A DNA stretch of 64,000 nucleotides from Euphorbia lathyris (lineage: Eukaryota > Streptophyta > Magnoliopsida > Malpighiales > Euphorbiaceae), in assembly GCF_963576675.1 (NCBI RefSeq), contig NC_088911.1:79637256-79701255 (forward strand). The letters run 5' to 3'. Shown piece after piece: positions 20,861-39,004 of this stretch (the stretch's first letter is position 1; each line of letters opens with the position of its first letter). The translations under genes and the position numbers were made by a program. Under the pieces are notes generated by a model. It did no database searches and was not told where the DNA came from. It was given only the letters and a program-made list of their open reading frames with translations.

Positions 20861-22012
20861 AGGTTAATTACAAATAACTACCATGTGGTTTGACCGATTT
20901 GCGATGTGGTACCTGTGGTATTTTTTTGCAAACACAACCCTATGGTTGTCACCGTTAGCAAAATCAAGGAAACGGTAAAAAATCTGTTAAATCAAAGGGG
21001 CATTTCGGGAAGAAAAAAAATTGACTTGTTTTTTTGACTTTTTTGGTTGACCTTCTTCTTCCTTCTCTCTCCTCCTCTCTCTTTTTTTCCATTCTTCTTC
21101 CATTGTTGTTCTTCCTCTTCCTCCTCCTTCTCCTCCTCATTTCTTCTTCTTCTTCTTCTTCTTCTTCTTCTTCTTCTTCCTCCTCCTCCTCCTCCTCCTC
21201 CTCATTTCTTCTTCTTCTTCTTCTTCTTCTTCTTTGAAATTCTGAAATCAATTGAAACAAACCCATATTTTTCTTCTTCTTCTTCTTCCTCCTCTTCTTT
21301 GAAATTCTGAAATCAATTGAAACAAACCAATTTTATTTATACAAATTGATATTGTTCTTCAAGGGTTTAATTTCTTTCTCATTCGTAACTTTTAATTTCA
21401 TCAGCAATGCTTCTCTTTAGATTATAAAAACCCATCATGTGAAGCACGCCATATTCCCGAGTCATTTTCGTTATTGTTGGATCATCTGGGTGCATCTATT
21501 GTGGATATATTTTTCATCAGTGAGGAAGGAGGGATCAGTTGGGTTGAATTTTTTAGAGGGTATCGGAGTTTTTAAATTCTGCACGTTGACGTTTAGAAAT
21601 TTGAAGAATTCTGGAAATTTCCAGAATTCTAGAAAAATTTCTAGAATTATGGAAATTTCATAATTTAAAAAAAATAGAAAAAGAAGAAAAGAAGAAAAAA
21701 GGAAGAAGAACAGAATAGAGAAGGAAGAAGGAGAAGAAAAGAGAGGAGGAGGAGGAGGAAGAAGATGAAGAACAATGGAAGAAGAAGATGGAAGAAGAAT
21801 GAGAGAGGAGAGGGAGAAAGAAAAATCATAAAATAAAAAAAAATCGTTTTCCCCAAATTACTCCTCTGTCACGTCATCATTTTAACGGTTTCCATCCATT
21901 TGCCTTGATTTTGCTAACAGTGACAACCACAGGGTTGTGTTTGTAAAAAAAATACCACAGGTACCACATCGCAAATTGGCCAAACCACAGGGTAGTTATT
22001 TGTAATTAACCC
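20861..22012. mobile_element. Foldback element 1 (long inverted repeats, 9-bp TSD)
   Basis: 1152 bp with long inverted ends: AGGTTAATTAC at the left and GTAATTAACCC at the right. Further inward, matching blocks include the 'TACCTGTGGTATTTTTT' and 'AAAATACCACAGGTACC' pair and CCTTGATTTTGCTAAC-type sequence. It is flanked by the 9-bp direct repeat TTAAAAAAA (20852-20860 and 22013-22021). A 9-bp duplication fits a Mutator-type transposase. No coding capacity. Confidence 0.8.
21050..21300 (+). repeat. Pyrimidine-rich (TTC)n/(TCC)n tract
   Basis: About 250 bases almost entirely of C and T (TTC, TCC and CTC runs), inside foldback element 1. Its counterpart is a purine-rich tract (GAA/GGA) at about 21665-21830, so the two can pair. 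A 35-40-base unit containing GAAATTCTGAAATCAATTG is duplicated (21235 and 21300). Open frames here are low-complexity artefacts. Confidence 0.85.
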
Positions 22013-22231
22013 TTAAAAAAACCATCATTATACCATTAACACTAACTCTAACCAAACATAACATATTAAATCCATGCTTAATCACAACAAAATCAAAACC
22101 CTAAAATATATCCGACATACATAAAGAAAAACCAAAATAGATGGAGAAAACTTAATAGTTTATCAGATTTCTCGGTTTGAGGCTCGTCAGACATTACATA
22201 CGTTAGGATTCAAACTCGAAACCTAACTTAG

Positions 22232-22627
22232 AGCATCTCTAATAGAGGATGCCTAAAAAAGTGTCAAAACTTAACACATAATCCCAAAATATAATATTTT
22301 ATTGTCTCTTTCATCCACATCACTTTTGACAACTTTTACTTAAAAAATGCTCCAACAGAGGTTGCTTGAAAAGTTGTCATTATAATCCTACAAATTATTA
22401 TTTTATTATAAATATTAAAAATAAAAGGGTACAGATTTTATTATTTCTAGGAGAGGGACCACATATTTTATATTAAAAACTAATTAAACAAGCTTGCTAA
22501 GAGGTTGTCAAAAATTGGTAACTTTTTTTGACACTCACAATTACTCCAATAGTGAACACTCTTTAAAAGTTACCAAACCTGATCCCACATCAGCTGACAC
22601 TCTTTGGACACCTTTATTGGAGATGCT
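22232..22627. mobile_element. MITE with AGCATCTC ends
   Basis: 396-bp AT-rich element with inverted ends AGCATCTCTAATAG and ATTGGAGATGCT. The same termini bound the element at 45897-46267. The flanks CTTAG and ATTAG may be a diverged target duplication. Superfamily not assigned. Confidence 0.6.
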
Positions 22628-22761
22628 ATTAGGTGACTTGAGGGCTACCTTAATTGGTTCTACTAGTAAGATTTTTGGTAACCCGATTAAGGTAATAATA
22701 TTTTTGACACACTAACTTTAGTTTTGTATCTCGAGAAGAAAGAATGGCCTACTTTTATTTT

Positions 22762-23123
22762 AGGGTATACTTTTTACCTAACACACTGTTTAGTCCCCCT
22801 ATTTTGGAAAACACATTATAAGGTCTCTAACTTTTGTCAATATTAACCATTTGATCATTTTGTCTAGTTTTTTTAGATTTGTAATCGTTATATTTTAGCA
22901 TAAACAGATATATATAAACTAACAGAGTAACATGGTCAACTTGTATAATACTGTGGTTGTCTTCAAAGCTAAGATATGTTCGGTTAAAAATCTAAAAAAA
23001 TAGATAAAAGGACCACAAGGTTAATATTGGCAAAAGATAGGGACCTTAAAATGTATTTTTTAAAATAGGGAGACTAAACAGTGTGTTAGGTAAAAACTGG
23101 GGGACTAATAAATTATTTACCCT
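22762..23123. mobile_element. Foldback element 2 (short)
   Basis: Inverted repeat of about 360 bp. The left arm has CCTAACACACTGTTTAGTCC and the right arm has its near complement ending ACAGTGTGTTAGG, with further pairing inward (CCCTATTTT with AAAATAGGG). Built like the other foldback elements here, but I found no clear target duplication. Confidence 0.65.
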
Positions 23124-24755
23124 TTACTTAGGAGGATTATATCATCTCACCTCACGAGAAAATGAAATGAAGGTTTAGTTAGTACGCGCTTTCCTTCAAC
23201 TAATGAAGAGTTTTAATATTAATTAAAAAGAGAAAAGAAAAACGCACAGTAATCAAATGCAAGAGCTAAACTGAAAAGTCTTCGATTCAAAAAAGAAGAA
23301 AATAAAAAATAACAAGGCAAAAGCAAAAGCAAAGAAAGACAGACAGAGAGAGAAAGAGCTCATTCACTTTCAACGCAACCAAAATGCGCAATCCTAAATC
23401 ATGAAAGATAAATTGCTCTTCTCTACAGTTTTTTTTTTTTGTCCAGCGACGATTGCGGGCCGTCCACTTCCTTTCTCTTCCTTCCTCCAATTTACGCGGT
23501 ACTCTTCTTTTCCACTCCAAATCCAAACTCTCTGATTTGGTTTCTACATGCTCACCAACTATCTTTCTGCTGTTAGTGCTCTATCACTTGACTTAATTTC
23601 CAGTTTTCATTTTTGGTGTGTCTTCTGTTTTTAATTATTTCAACTAGATTTTGTAGACTTTTGTTTACTTGAGTTTACGGATTTGAATTCCGTTTGGTTG
23701 GTGAGGAAATGTGGGAGCAGAGTAAGGGAATTTCCTTGTGTTTGGTAGTTTCTACTTTTTAAGTGCCTCTTCGTCGGAGAATTTGGATTTGTTGTGCTTC
23801 CTCGATATGTTTTGCCTCTTGATTCTCTCAGTTTTGACTTTCTTCTTGGTTGATGGGAAAAGTTTGGAAAATGCTGAGAATTCCAAGTGAATTGAAATGA
23901 TCGAGGGTTTTTCCATTTGGAAAAAAGAACTAGGGTGTTTTGGTTCTATTCTTGTTTGGAATTCCCTTGAGTTTTTCTTCCTTTTTACACCAGGGAGATT
24001 CGGGCAACCTTTTTTTCTTCTTCTTCTTTTACTGATTTTTGGATTTGAAGTTTGAGTTATTATTTAGTTAGTTAAATGATGTGCGAGAAATTAAGATAAT
24101 CTGGTACTGGGTTCATGTATCTTTGGTTGACTATTGGTTTTACTTAATTTCTTTATCTTAGTTGAGCTAGGAGTTCCTTCTGGTGGAATCAAAGTCATGA
24201 TTTTTTGTTGGAGAAGAAACTTAGGACCTTGGATTTGGTAGTCTAAATACTTGGGGAAGTTGAAGTTGGTTTGCTATTACCAAACTCAATTTCCTGGAGT
24301 GTAGTATTAGTATCAAATATGTTATGTTAAGACTGATTCCTACTGATTCTCTAAAAGCTACAGTTTTCTACTGTTGTCATCTCTCTATTGGTGCGGGGAG
24401 GAGTGGGGCAGAGGGTTTGGAGAATGCAAAAGATAGTTGCAGAAATAGGAAAGTTGGGAGTTAGGGGTGGGTGGGGGCTGATTGGAAGACTCATACCAAT
24501 AGTAGAAGCGCAAAATTGAGCTAGATTTGATTGATTCCTTAAATAAGATTGGGTATTTGAATTAAAAGTCCTATGTGAAATTGAAAATTATCAAGGTTCT
24601 GGAATGCCAAATGTAATGATACTTTATTTACCTTTTGTGCACTGGTTTTCTGTTTTTAATTTTTATGTTAATATTGATGTACTCATATTGACAATTGCAA
24701 CAATTTATAATTCTAAGTTAATGGACTATTTTTATGTCTTCTTCTTTTACAGGAA

Positions 24756-24800
24756 ATGCTTGACATCTTGAATAATCAGTACGTTCTGTGGAATGCTTGA
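24756..24800 (+). CDS. Upstream ORF 1 in NDR leader
   Basis: A 14-codon ORF plus stop (MLDILNNQYVLWNA) begins three bases after the inferred leader intron acceptor and ends 160 bp before the main ATG. It could reduce translation of the kinase. Reality depends on the leader exon being as inferred. Confidence 0.35.
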   Translation: MLDILNNQYVLWNA

Positions 24801-24806
24801 TCCCAT

Positions 24807-24857
24807 ATGTTCATTGAGATTCTTAAGTTGAAAAGTTTGTGTTTCTATAATTGTTGA
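24807..24857 (+). CDS. Upstream ORF 2 in NDR leader
   Basis: A 16-codon ORF plus stop (starting MFIEILKLKS), six bases after upstream ORF 1. A third, overlapping ATG lies at 24793. Together these could impose reinitiation control on the kinase. Confidence 0.3.
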   Translation: MFIEILKLKSLCFYNC

Positions 24858-24960
24858 ACTCAAGTGTATTTCTAGAAGTAGGAGTTAGCAGAACTCTTTG
24901 TTTATATTCCTTTTCCCCCTTCAAAGAAAAAAAAGTGGAAGTCTTTATTGATTGAAATAC

Positions 24961-32318
<7,358 letters not shown>

Positions 32319-33222
32319 GCCGTAGCAATGCATGCATTGGATCAGCATGAGTTTGTTGGATATGTTGAATTCAAGGTTGGCTGAAGAAGGTTGATGGTGT
32401 TGTGTATTGATTAGGGCGTTTGGTTCTGCTGATTGATTAATGTATGTTTTCCGGGATGAAAGTTCTAAGAGCGAAGGCTCCGAAGAAAGAGTGGTACTAG
32501 ATGCTAATTGGGTGTTGGCTTAGTTTTAGCTTTCTTTGTAAAATAATCTCATCATGGTATATATTCTTTTTTTTTTTTGAGATTTGTTATGTATTTCATT
32601 TTTCCTCTCTAGGAAAATGAGTACGGAGCTTGTGTTTTGGATTTTGTTGTAATTATTAATTATGTTGGGTTCATTATAGTTGTAAGATTATACGTGTAAT
32701 TAGTAACATTTTTGAGTCCCTAAATCATTGTTTTATCCAGGGGGGAGCTCAATGACTATTTGATTAACCTGTCTGTATTGATTAATTACTACAGCTCTTG
32801 GTTTTCTCAGAGTTGTGATTCAGTCAGTTGAATTGATATTTGGTTAAAGTTGACTAGTCTTGCTGTTGTTGCTTCAGAGAAGTTATGGGCCTGTCATGTC
32901 AGCCTGAGTCGTAGTAGTACTAGTAGTGATTTTCATTATCAATTTCTTTGCCATGGGTGGAACACAAATTTTCTTTTTATTGTATTATTAGCAAGCAATG
33001 GTTTTTTAATTGTTATTAATTATTTTTATTTTTTATTTTACAAAAAGGTTTAAAGGGTTCTTCTACTCATTATCAATGGACTGGGAGAATACTTCAACTG
33101 GTTCAGAAAAAAAAAAAAAAAAAAAAACTTGCATATTGGTGGGTCCCTGCCATGAACAATGAGTACCCTAAGCTGAAAATATCGGGGTATAGGTAATCCT
33201 TGGTTGGTTAGGCTTTATTTTG
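32319..33222 (+). other. NDR 3' UTR and downstream spacer
   Basis: The 3' UTR follows the TGA at 32316-32318. Possible polyadenylation signals are AAAATAATC near 32540 and later A/T-rich motifs. A pure A run at about 33106-33126 lies further down. No other gene seen. Confidence 0.5.
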
Positions 33223-33231
33223 TTTTTTTAA

Positions 33232-33898
33232 GGGATAAGGTAATAAAATAGGTTTAAGGTTTTTGGGGAAGTACCAATTTAGGTTTAACGTTCAAACTAG
33301 CATCAATATAGGCTTAACGTTTACAACATGATATTAATTTAGGTTTAACGTTTATAATATATCATCAATTTAGGCATTACGTACAAAATAGAATAAATAT
33401 AGGCTTAACGTTTATAAAAATAATACGAATTTAAGCTTAACGTTTACAAAATATATACAATTTAAGCTAAATGTCATAATTAAATTAATCATATTATATT
33501 CTTTCTCTATTAACTTTATATGTTTTTTTTTATTTAGTTCCGTATTCCTATTTATTATAATACAATTAATTAGTTATAAATAGGAATACGGAACTAAATA
33601 AAAAAAAAACATATAAAGTTAATAGGGAAAGAATATAATATGATTAATTTAATTATGACATTTAGCTTAAATTGTATATATTTTGTAAACGTTAAGCTTA
33701 AATTCGTATTATTTTGTAAACGTTAAGCCTATATTTATGCTATTTTGTACGTGAGGCATAAATTGATGCTATATTGTAAACGTTAAGCCTAAATTGATAT
33801 TATGTTGTGAACGTTAAGACTATATTGGTGCTATTTTGAACGTTGAGTCTAAATTGGTATTTCCCCAAAAACCTTAGGCCTATTTTGGTACCTTATCC
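33232..33898. mobile_element. Foldback element 3 (perfect 9-bp TSD)
   Basis: A 667-bp, nearly complete palindrome. Left end GGGATAAGGTA, right end TACCTTATCC, flanked by TTTTTTTAA on both sides (33223-33231 and 33899-33907). Each arm has about six modules with TTTAGGCTTAACGTTTA-like sequence, and the arms meet at the inverted pair TTCCGTATTCCTATTTAT and ATAAATAGGAATACGGAA. No coding capacity. Modular arms and a 9-bp duplication are shared with the elements at 20861 and 42945. Confidence 0.88.
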
Positions 33899-33992
33899 TT
33901 TTTTTAATGGAAGTTAAAAAACTTAATACTGGTGGATTTTGGTTCCTATACCTAATGGAGCCATGAGTATCTTAAGTTGAAACTACAAAGGT

Positions 33993-34570
33993 ATGTCAGT
34001 TTGTATGTTAGTAGATAGGGGTGGCAACCGGGCGGGGTGGAGGCGGTTTTGCATTCCTCATTCTGCCCCCAATATTTTCAGAGGCGGTTTTGGAGAATTT
34101 CAAAAAAATGTTTGGGGATTTTTTGGCACCCACATCCGTCCGCACGGTTCTCCACGCGTTTTGGAGAATCATCAATCCCCAAATAAAATTTTAAAAATGT
34201 TCCAGATTAAAAAATTACTTAATCCCCAAATTTAAAATTCACGTGTTACTGGTATAAAATATCAGTTTAGAGTATCAATAAAATAAAATTATATAATATA
34301 ACTTTAGAGCAACAATAAAACAAAATTAAAGTACTGATATAATTAAAAAAGACTTAGCATTCAGTATCAGTATTGATATAATAAAAAAAATCCAGCATTC
34401 AGTACTGATATATCTAAATACATGTGATATACCAAGAGTAGCAATAAAACAAAATTAAAGTACTAATATAATAAAAAAAAACTCAGTATTTAGTACTAAT
34501 ATATCTAAATACATGTAATATACCAAGAACAACAATAAAACTAAATTAAATTGTTGTAGATGTAGATAAT
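33993..34570. repeat. Repeat-rich spacer with ~118-bp tandem units
   Basis: Starts with AGGGGTGGCAACCGGGCGGG at about 34017, a sequence seen at one end of many plant DNA transposons. From about 34310 to 34540 a unit containing ACAAAATTAAAGTACT and TATATCTAAATACATG is repeated twice. An open frame at 33993-34235 has no recognisable domain. Confidence 0.5.
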
Positions 34571-34577
34571 AGTATTA

Positions 34578-35101
34578 CAGTAAAACCTCTATATAGGAAT
34601 ACTCTATATAAGAATAACCTCTATTTTGTTATAAAAATATCCGGTCCCAACTTGGGCTAGTTATAAATAGGAATAACCTCTCAAACGTTATTTGTTATAC
34701 ACTTTTCAAGTCACACCTTTAGAATTCAAACTAAATTATAAAATATTAAAAAAATATTGAAATTATCTATGAGTTGGAAACTCAGGCTGCAACTTGAAAT
34801 TATAAATATTTAGTATTCTCATTATGTTTACATTTTTCCAATAAAACTCTTCCAATTATCTATATATTAAAAACCTAAAGTTCTAAATATTTAAATTGTT
34901 CCATTAATGTCTATATATTCAAACAACTTTACATAAATATTTTCTGAATAATAATAATTAGAGAGTTCTTGTTATTGTTAAAAATTTAAAATTTTATGTG
35001 TTAGAAATTTTTTATTATACCAAACTCTATTTAGTAATAACCTCCCAATTGTTATACAAATAGTCCGGTCTCAAGTGTATTCCTATATAGAGGTTTGACT
35101 G
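34578..35101. mobile_element. Emigrant-like (pogo-type) MITE
   Basis: 524 bp with near-identical ends: left CAGTAAAACCTCTATATAGG and right complement CAGTCAAACCTCTATATAGG. TA flanks both ends (34576-34577 and 35102-35103). From memory this matches the Emigrant MITE family of pogo-like transposons, which use TA targets. No coding capacity. Confidence 0.75.
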
Positions 35102-35458
35102 TAGTTAACTTATCATAATGCTGATTATTTTTTTAATCACATTTAAATACTAATTATCTTATATATATATATATATATGAGAAAATCTTCTATGGTATTC
35201 AACCTATCCCATAGAACCCAAAAAAATAGCCCTTCAATAAATGCAGATCATATTTCTCTCTCCTCAATTAATTCTTAGACTTTCTCTCTCCATTTACCTT
35301 TACAATTCGCCATTTTTACAGAAAATCAGATGTATTGTTTCCAGATTCCGGTGCTAGGTTCCAGATTCCGGCAACAAGTTTCCAAATTCCGGCCACCGCG
35401 ATATAATTTTGCAGCCACCGCGAAAAATTTCCGATTAGCGAAGGAAAATTTTATTTAA

Positions 35459-35778
35459 TTTTTCGTTGAGGGACACTTTTCCGTTGATTCCAAAAACTCA
35501 ATTTATGTATTCTGGGCAATCGCTTTTATCGTCCATGGACAAGTTTTAATGTAACCAAAGAAGAATACGTTTCCATTTGACTGTTAATTGGACTATAGAA
35601 AAATTTTCAAGGGAGAATGATATTGCAATTTATTCGGTTTTTCGTTGAGGGACAGTTTTCCGTTGAGACCAAAACCTCAATTACGTCTCATGGGCAATCA
35701 TTTTTATCGTTCAGGGACAAGTTTTAATGTAACCAAACAATAAGACGTTTTCATATGACTATTAATTGGACTATAGCA
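35459..35778. repeat. Tandem duplication, ~179-bp period
   Basis: Two copies (about 35459-35599 and 35638-35778) share TTTTCGTTGAGGGACA, GACAAGTTTTAATGTAACC and AATTGGACTATAG. They are around 85% alike by eye. Just upstream a short unit containing CCAGATTCCGG is repeated three times (35340-35395). No gene is seen. Confidence 0.7.
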
Positions 35779-36344
35779 AAGGACACTTTCAATTTTTGTA
35801 ATCAATCAATAGATTCTGCAAAAGACAGTTGGTTGCTGCATTTACCACAAAATCATCCATCCACAGAATTATATATAGTAGGCTTTTGGTACGATGTAAT
35901 GTAATGCAATGAAATGTAATAAATGTTGTAATGCAATCGTGACTCGTTAAGCGAACCGAATCGTAAGATACAGTTAAACTTTATGATATTATAAAAAAAT
36001 TGTCGATTCGGATCGAAATAAAGCTGAATTGAATCCAATAGTAATATTCAAATCCAGAACCAAAAGATTATAATTTTAGTGGTTGTTGTTCAAACACAAA
36101 CCGGAGAATGGAGTAAAAAGTTAAAAAGTAACATGAGAATTTGCTTAAATATACTTCTATTCAGAAATTATTTCCCTAATTCGATCAAGTTCGGCATAAA
36201 CTCTGTCGTACCTTTCTTTGATTTCAGTTTTCTTTCTATTGTATATTGCCTATCGGTCCGTACTTGTTTGTTCTAATCCTCCTATCAAATTAGATAAGTG
36301 TCTCTTCCTCCCCTTTAATTCAGCATAATTGTAGTCCATAATCT

Positions 36345-38150
36345 CAATTTTTTTTATCCCAACTGAGAAAGTTCAGACATCCTAGTGCAACCTTTTCCAT
36401 TGTCACACTTTCAGAAACACAGCTTTCACCGGTGTATTTAATCTGAAATGAGGCTTCATTTAAGAAGAGAACTGTGTTACATATGAACTTCTGTGGGAAA
36501 TCTTCATCATCGGTATCCTGGTGAGTGAATTCGTGTATTGGCTCTTGCAAAGACAGTTGCTGAACTGCCTCCTTCAATATATCCGAATTTTTGAATGTAA
36601 TGGTATTCATCTAAGAAATCGGTTATAAAACCAAAAAAAAGGTCGAATATTAATACAAGAAATAAGGTAAACATAAGGAGAACAAGAAACATTAAAAGCC
36701 TAGACTGGTTAGACTTGTACACTCTCCATTTGAACCTGTTCTTAACTGCATATTTTCCAAGTGCATCTTGCAATGCTCGTTTGTTTGAAAATATATCATG
36801 CACTTTCAAACCAATAACCCCTTTTGATGCACTAGCTTCAATAGGAAGCATATGTGCATCATGGACCTCTGGGAGCCATCGAAATGGATCAGTCCTCTTT
36901 CTTTTTCTTTTTTCATCACCCGCCTTATAGATACTTATTGATTCATTGCTTTCGGGAACATCTTCGCGATGAGATTGTTTCCGAGGGATAGATTGTTCAT
37001 CATTTACCGTTTATTTGGCGTCAAAATGTCCCCAAATGTCTTCTTCGTACATCGTTTCTTCCAAAAAGAAAACCAGATCCGAGCTAATATCATCTAAACT
37101 AAGGTTGGATGCAAGGTTAAAATCAGTGATATTTTCTTTTTCTGGCCGATGAGTTCGGACTTCAATTGTTGTGTTTACTTCAGCGATTGTGTCCACTTCA
37201 ATAGTAGCATCACAACTTGATTGAATAACATTCTCTGTCTTCATAGCTTGTGGTTGGATTGTTCGTGATTCAAAATTAACATATAGTGGGATAACATTGC
37301 TTGGATTCATTCGACAATACTCAATGAAGCACTCAACATTACTTGAATCAACAATCGGAACTACTATCCTAGGAATTTTGTTGGGACCATATGTAGTTTG
37401 CACAGTCATACGTACGTCAAATGATGTTGAATCAACACGTGCAGAAGTGTATACTCTCTCTTGAAGCATTTCAAAGTTGATTTTTGTTGACAGTCGAAGC
37501 AACTTCGATTCACCCCCTCGTATGTCATGGCTTTTCCCATGGTTTTCCATTGACCATTCCATATGATCACACACAATAAATGGTTGGTTGATATAATGCT
37601 ACCAAAGATAAAATATAATGTCAAACAATCTACTGAAGCAAACAAATTACATTTGCTTCGCAGTTACTTGATCTGCGAAGCAAATTGTCAAACTACGAAT
37701 TCTCAGATCATAAAGTCTGCGAATGTAGTTATGTGTTTCAGACTGATCCGCAGTCTTCGCAGATAGCTGATCCGTGAAGCTTTAAAGCTTCGCAATTTTG
37801 CGATTCTGCGAAGCAAAATCACAAACTCTGAAGCTATCGGGTTAACCAAAACTAACTTCAAATATAAAATTTTCAAATGTATCACTTCAAAAGCACAAAT
37901 CTAACAAATCCAACGAGATTTATATATGTGAAATTAACATAATACTTACATAAAAAGCTTGAATCTTGGATTGATGTATGAAAATGAAGGATTCCAATCT
38001 TGCTCCAAGAAAGGAAAAGAGAGAGAAAGAAGGAGGAAGAAGATTCTAAGTTGTTATGTATAGGAATGGTATAATGAGTAATTCCTAATGAAATAGTTTA
38101 GATATATGTAAATGAGCATCCAATTTGACCAAATTTTATAATTTAGTCTA
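36345..38150 (-). mobile_element. Second relic of the Mutator-like family
   Basis: Read on the minus strand from 38150, it has an end-like stretch (matching 45820-45857, with TTTGACC and GTAAATG words), TGCGAAG repeats at 37630-37850, then transposase N-terminal coding sequence. 37574-37011 contains GGESKLLRLSTKINFEMLQE, homologous to the relic at 16851. 36930-36700 holds KRKRTDPFRWLPEVHD and the MuDR-like block FSNKRALQDALGKYAVKNRF. Frame breaks and a missing catalytic core make it inactive. It links the GCGAAG repeats, the transposase and the end sequence of the element at 44452-45857. Confidence 0.65.
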
Positions 38151-38188
38151 TTATGTTATCCCAATCCTTATTTATTCTTAACCTTTAC

Positions 38189-38720
38189 GGGGTGTTTGTT
38201 AGATGGGATAAAAACACGGGAATAAAGATAACAAAATGAAGATGAGTTGTCTCATGTTTGTTTTAGAGATAGATTAGGGAGACAAGAGAGAGATATGAGT
38301 CTTATCCTGGTAAGTGTTTAATTAGGAGCTGCAGATGCTGGGAGTGAATCCTCCACCAATGCTATTGAAGAAGGAGCATATTCAATACACCACCTCTAGC
38401 TATCAATCCTATACCCAAGAGGGTGTGGTATAAGAAGGTGGGATAAACTCATGCGATTTTAATAGGATGGAAAAGTCTATATTATTCCTCAAATTAATGT
38501 TATGCAGTTTAAATAAGATTAAAATAGTAAACCATTTATCATTATTGCAACCATTTATCTCTATCCCAATAGAATACCAAACGTCCCGTTATTGATCAAA
38601 TATCAAACACTTTCTAAAATATCCTAACATTTATCTTTATCTTTATCTCAATAGAATACCAAACGTCCCGTTATTTATCAAATACCAAACACGTTCTAAA
38701 GCTATTTTAAGTGTACCAAA
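38189..38720. mobile_element. Tourist-like MITE with duplicated right end
   Basis: Left end ACGGGGTGTTTGTTAGATGG, right end CCAAACGTCCCGTTATT. Both ends touch TTA, as in PIF/Harbinger MITEs. The right-end block (AGAATACCAAACGTCCCGTT) occurs twice, near 38570 and 38655. Assigned from end shape only. Confidence 0.5.
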
Positions 38721-39004
38721 TGAAAGTATATAGTTTGATGGCATGTGTTGAAATATTTCTTCAAATGTAAATGACCCTGTCCAAGTATCTAGTTTTGTAA
38801 ATTTCCCATAAAATTGATTGAAAAATGAAAATTAAATTAGTAATTAAAGCTAGAGGATGGGTGGAGTGCAGACTGGAAGCAAATAAGGTCGGCGGAAATT
38901 TTCGAATTTATCTACTTGAGTGGAGCTCCTAGCGTTTCTTCTTTAGTTTCGTTTTTGTTACTTGGCGCGCTCTCTCACTTCCCGGTCCGTCTCCATCTGC
39001 GAAC

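Larger units (their letters stand above)
23340..24960 (+). promoter_or_regulatory. Promoter and leader region of the NDR kinase gene
   Basis: A CT/GA-rich stretch from about 23337, typical of plant leaders, starts the likely transcribed region. A long leader intron probably ends at TTTTACAG (24752), giving a second leader exon 24753-24960 before the ATG. I cannot fix the transcription start or the first donor site from sequence alone. The leader exon holds upstream ORFs. Confidence 0.45.

Noticed and set aside
20964..21310. Overlapping open frames coding for Ser/Leu- or Arg/Glu-rich proteins
   Set aside because: They are translations of the (TTC)n tract of a foldback element, without any domain.
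24952..24960. Start of the kinase nine bases upstream
   Set aside because: That codon is TTG, and the ATG at 24961 fits the family start.
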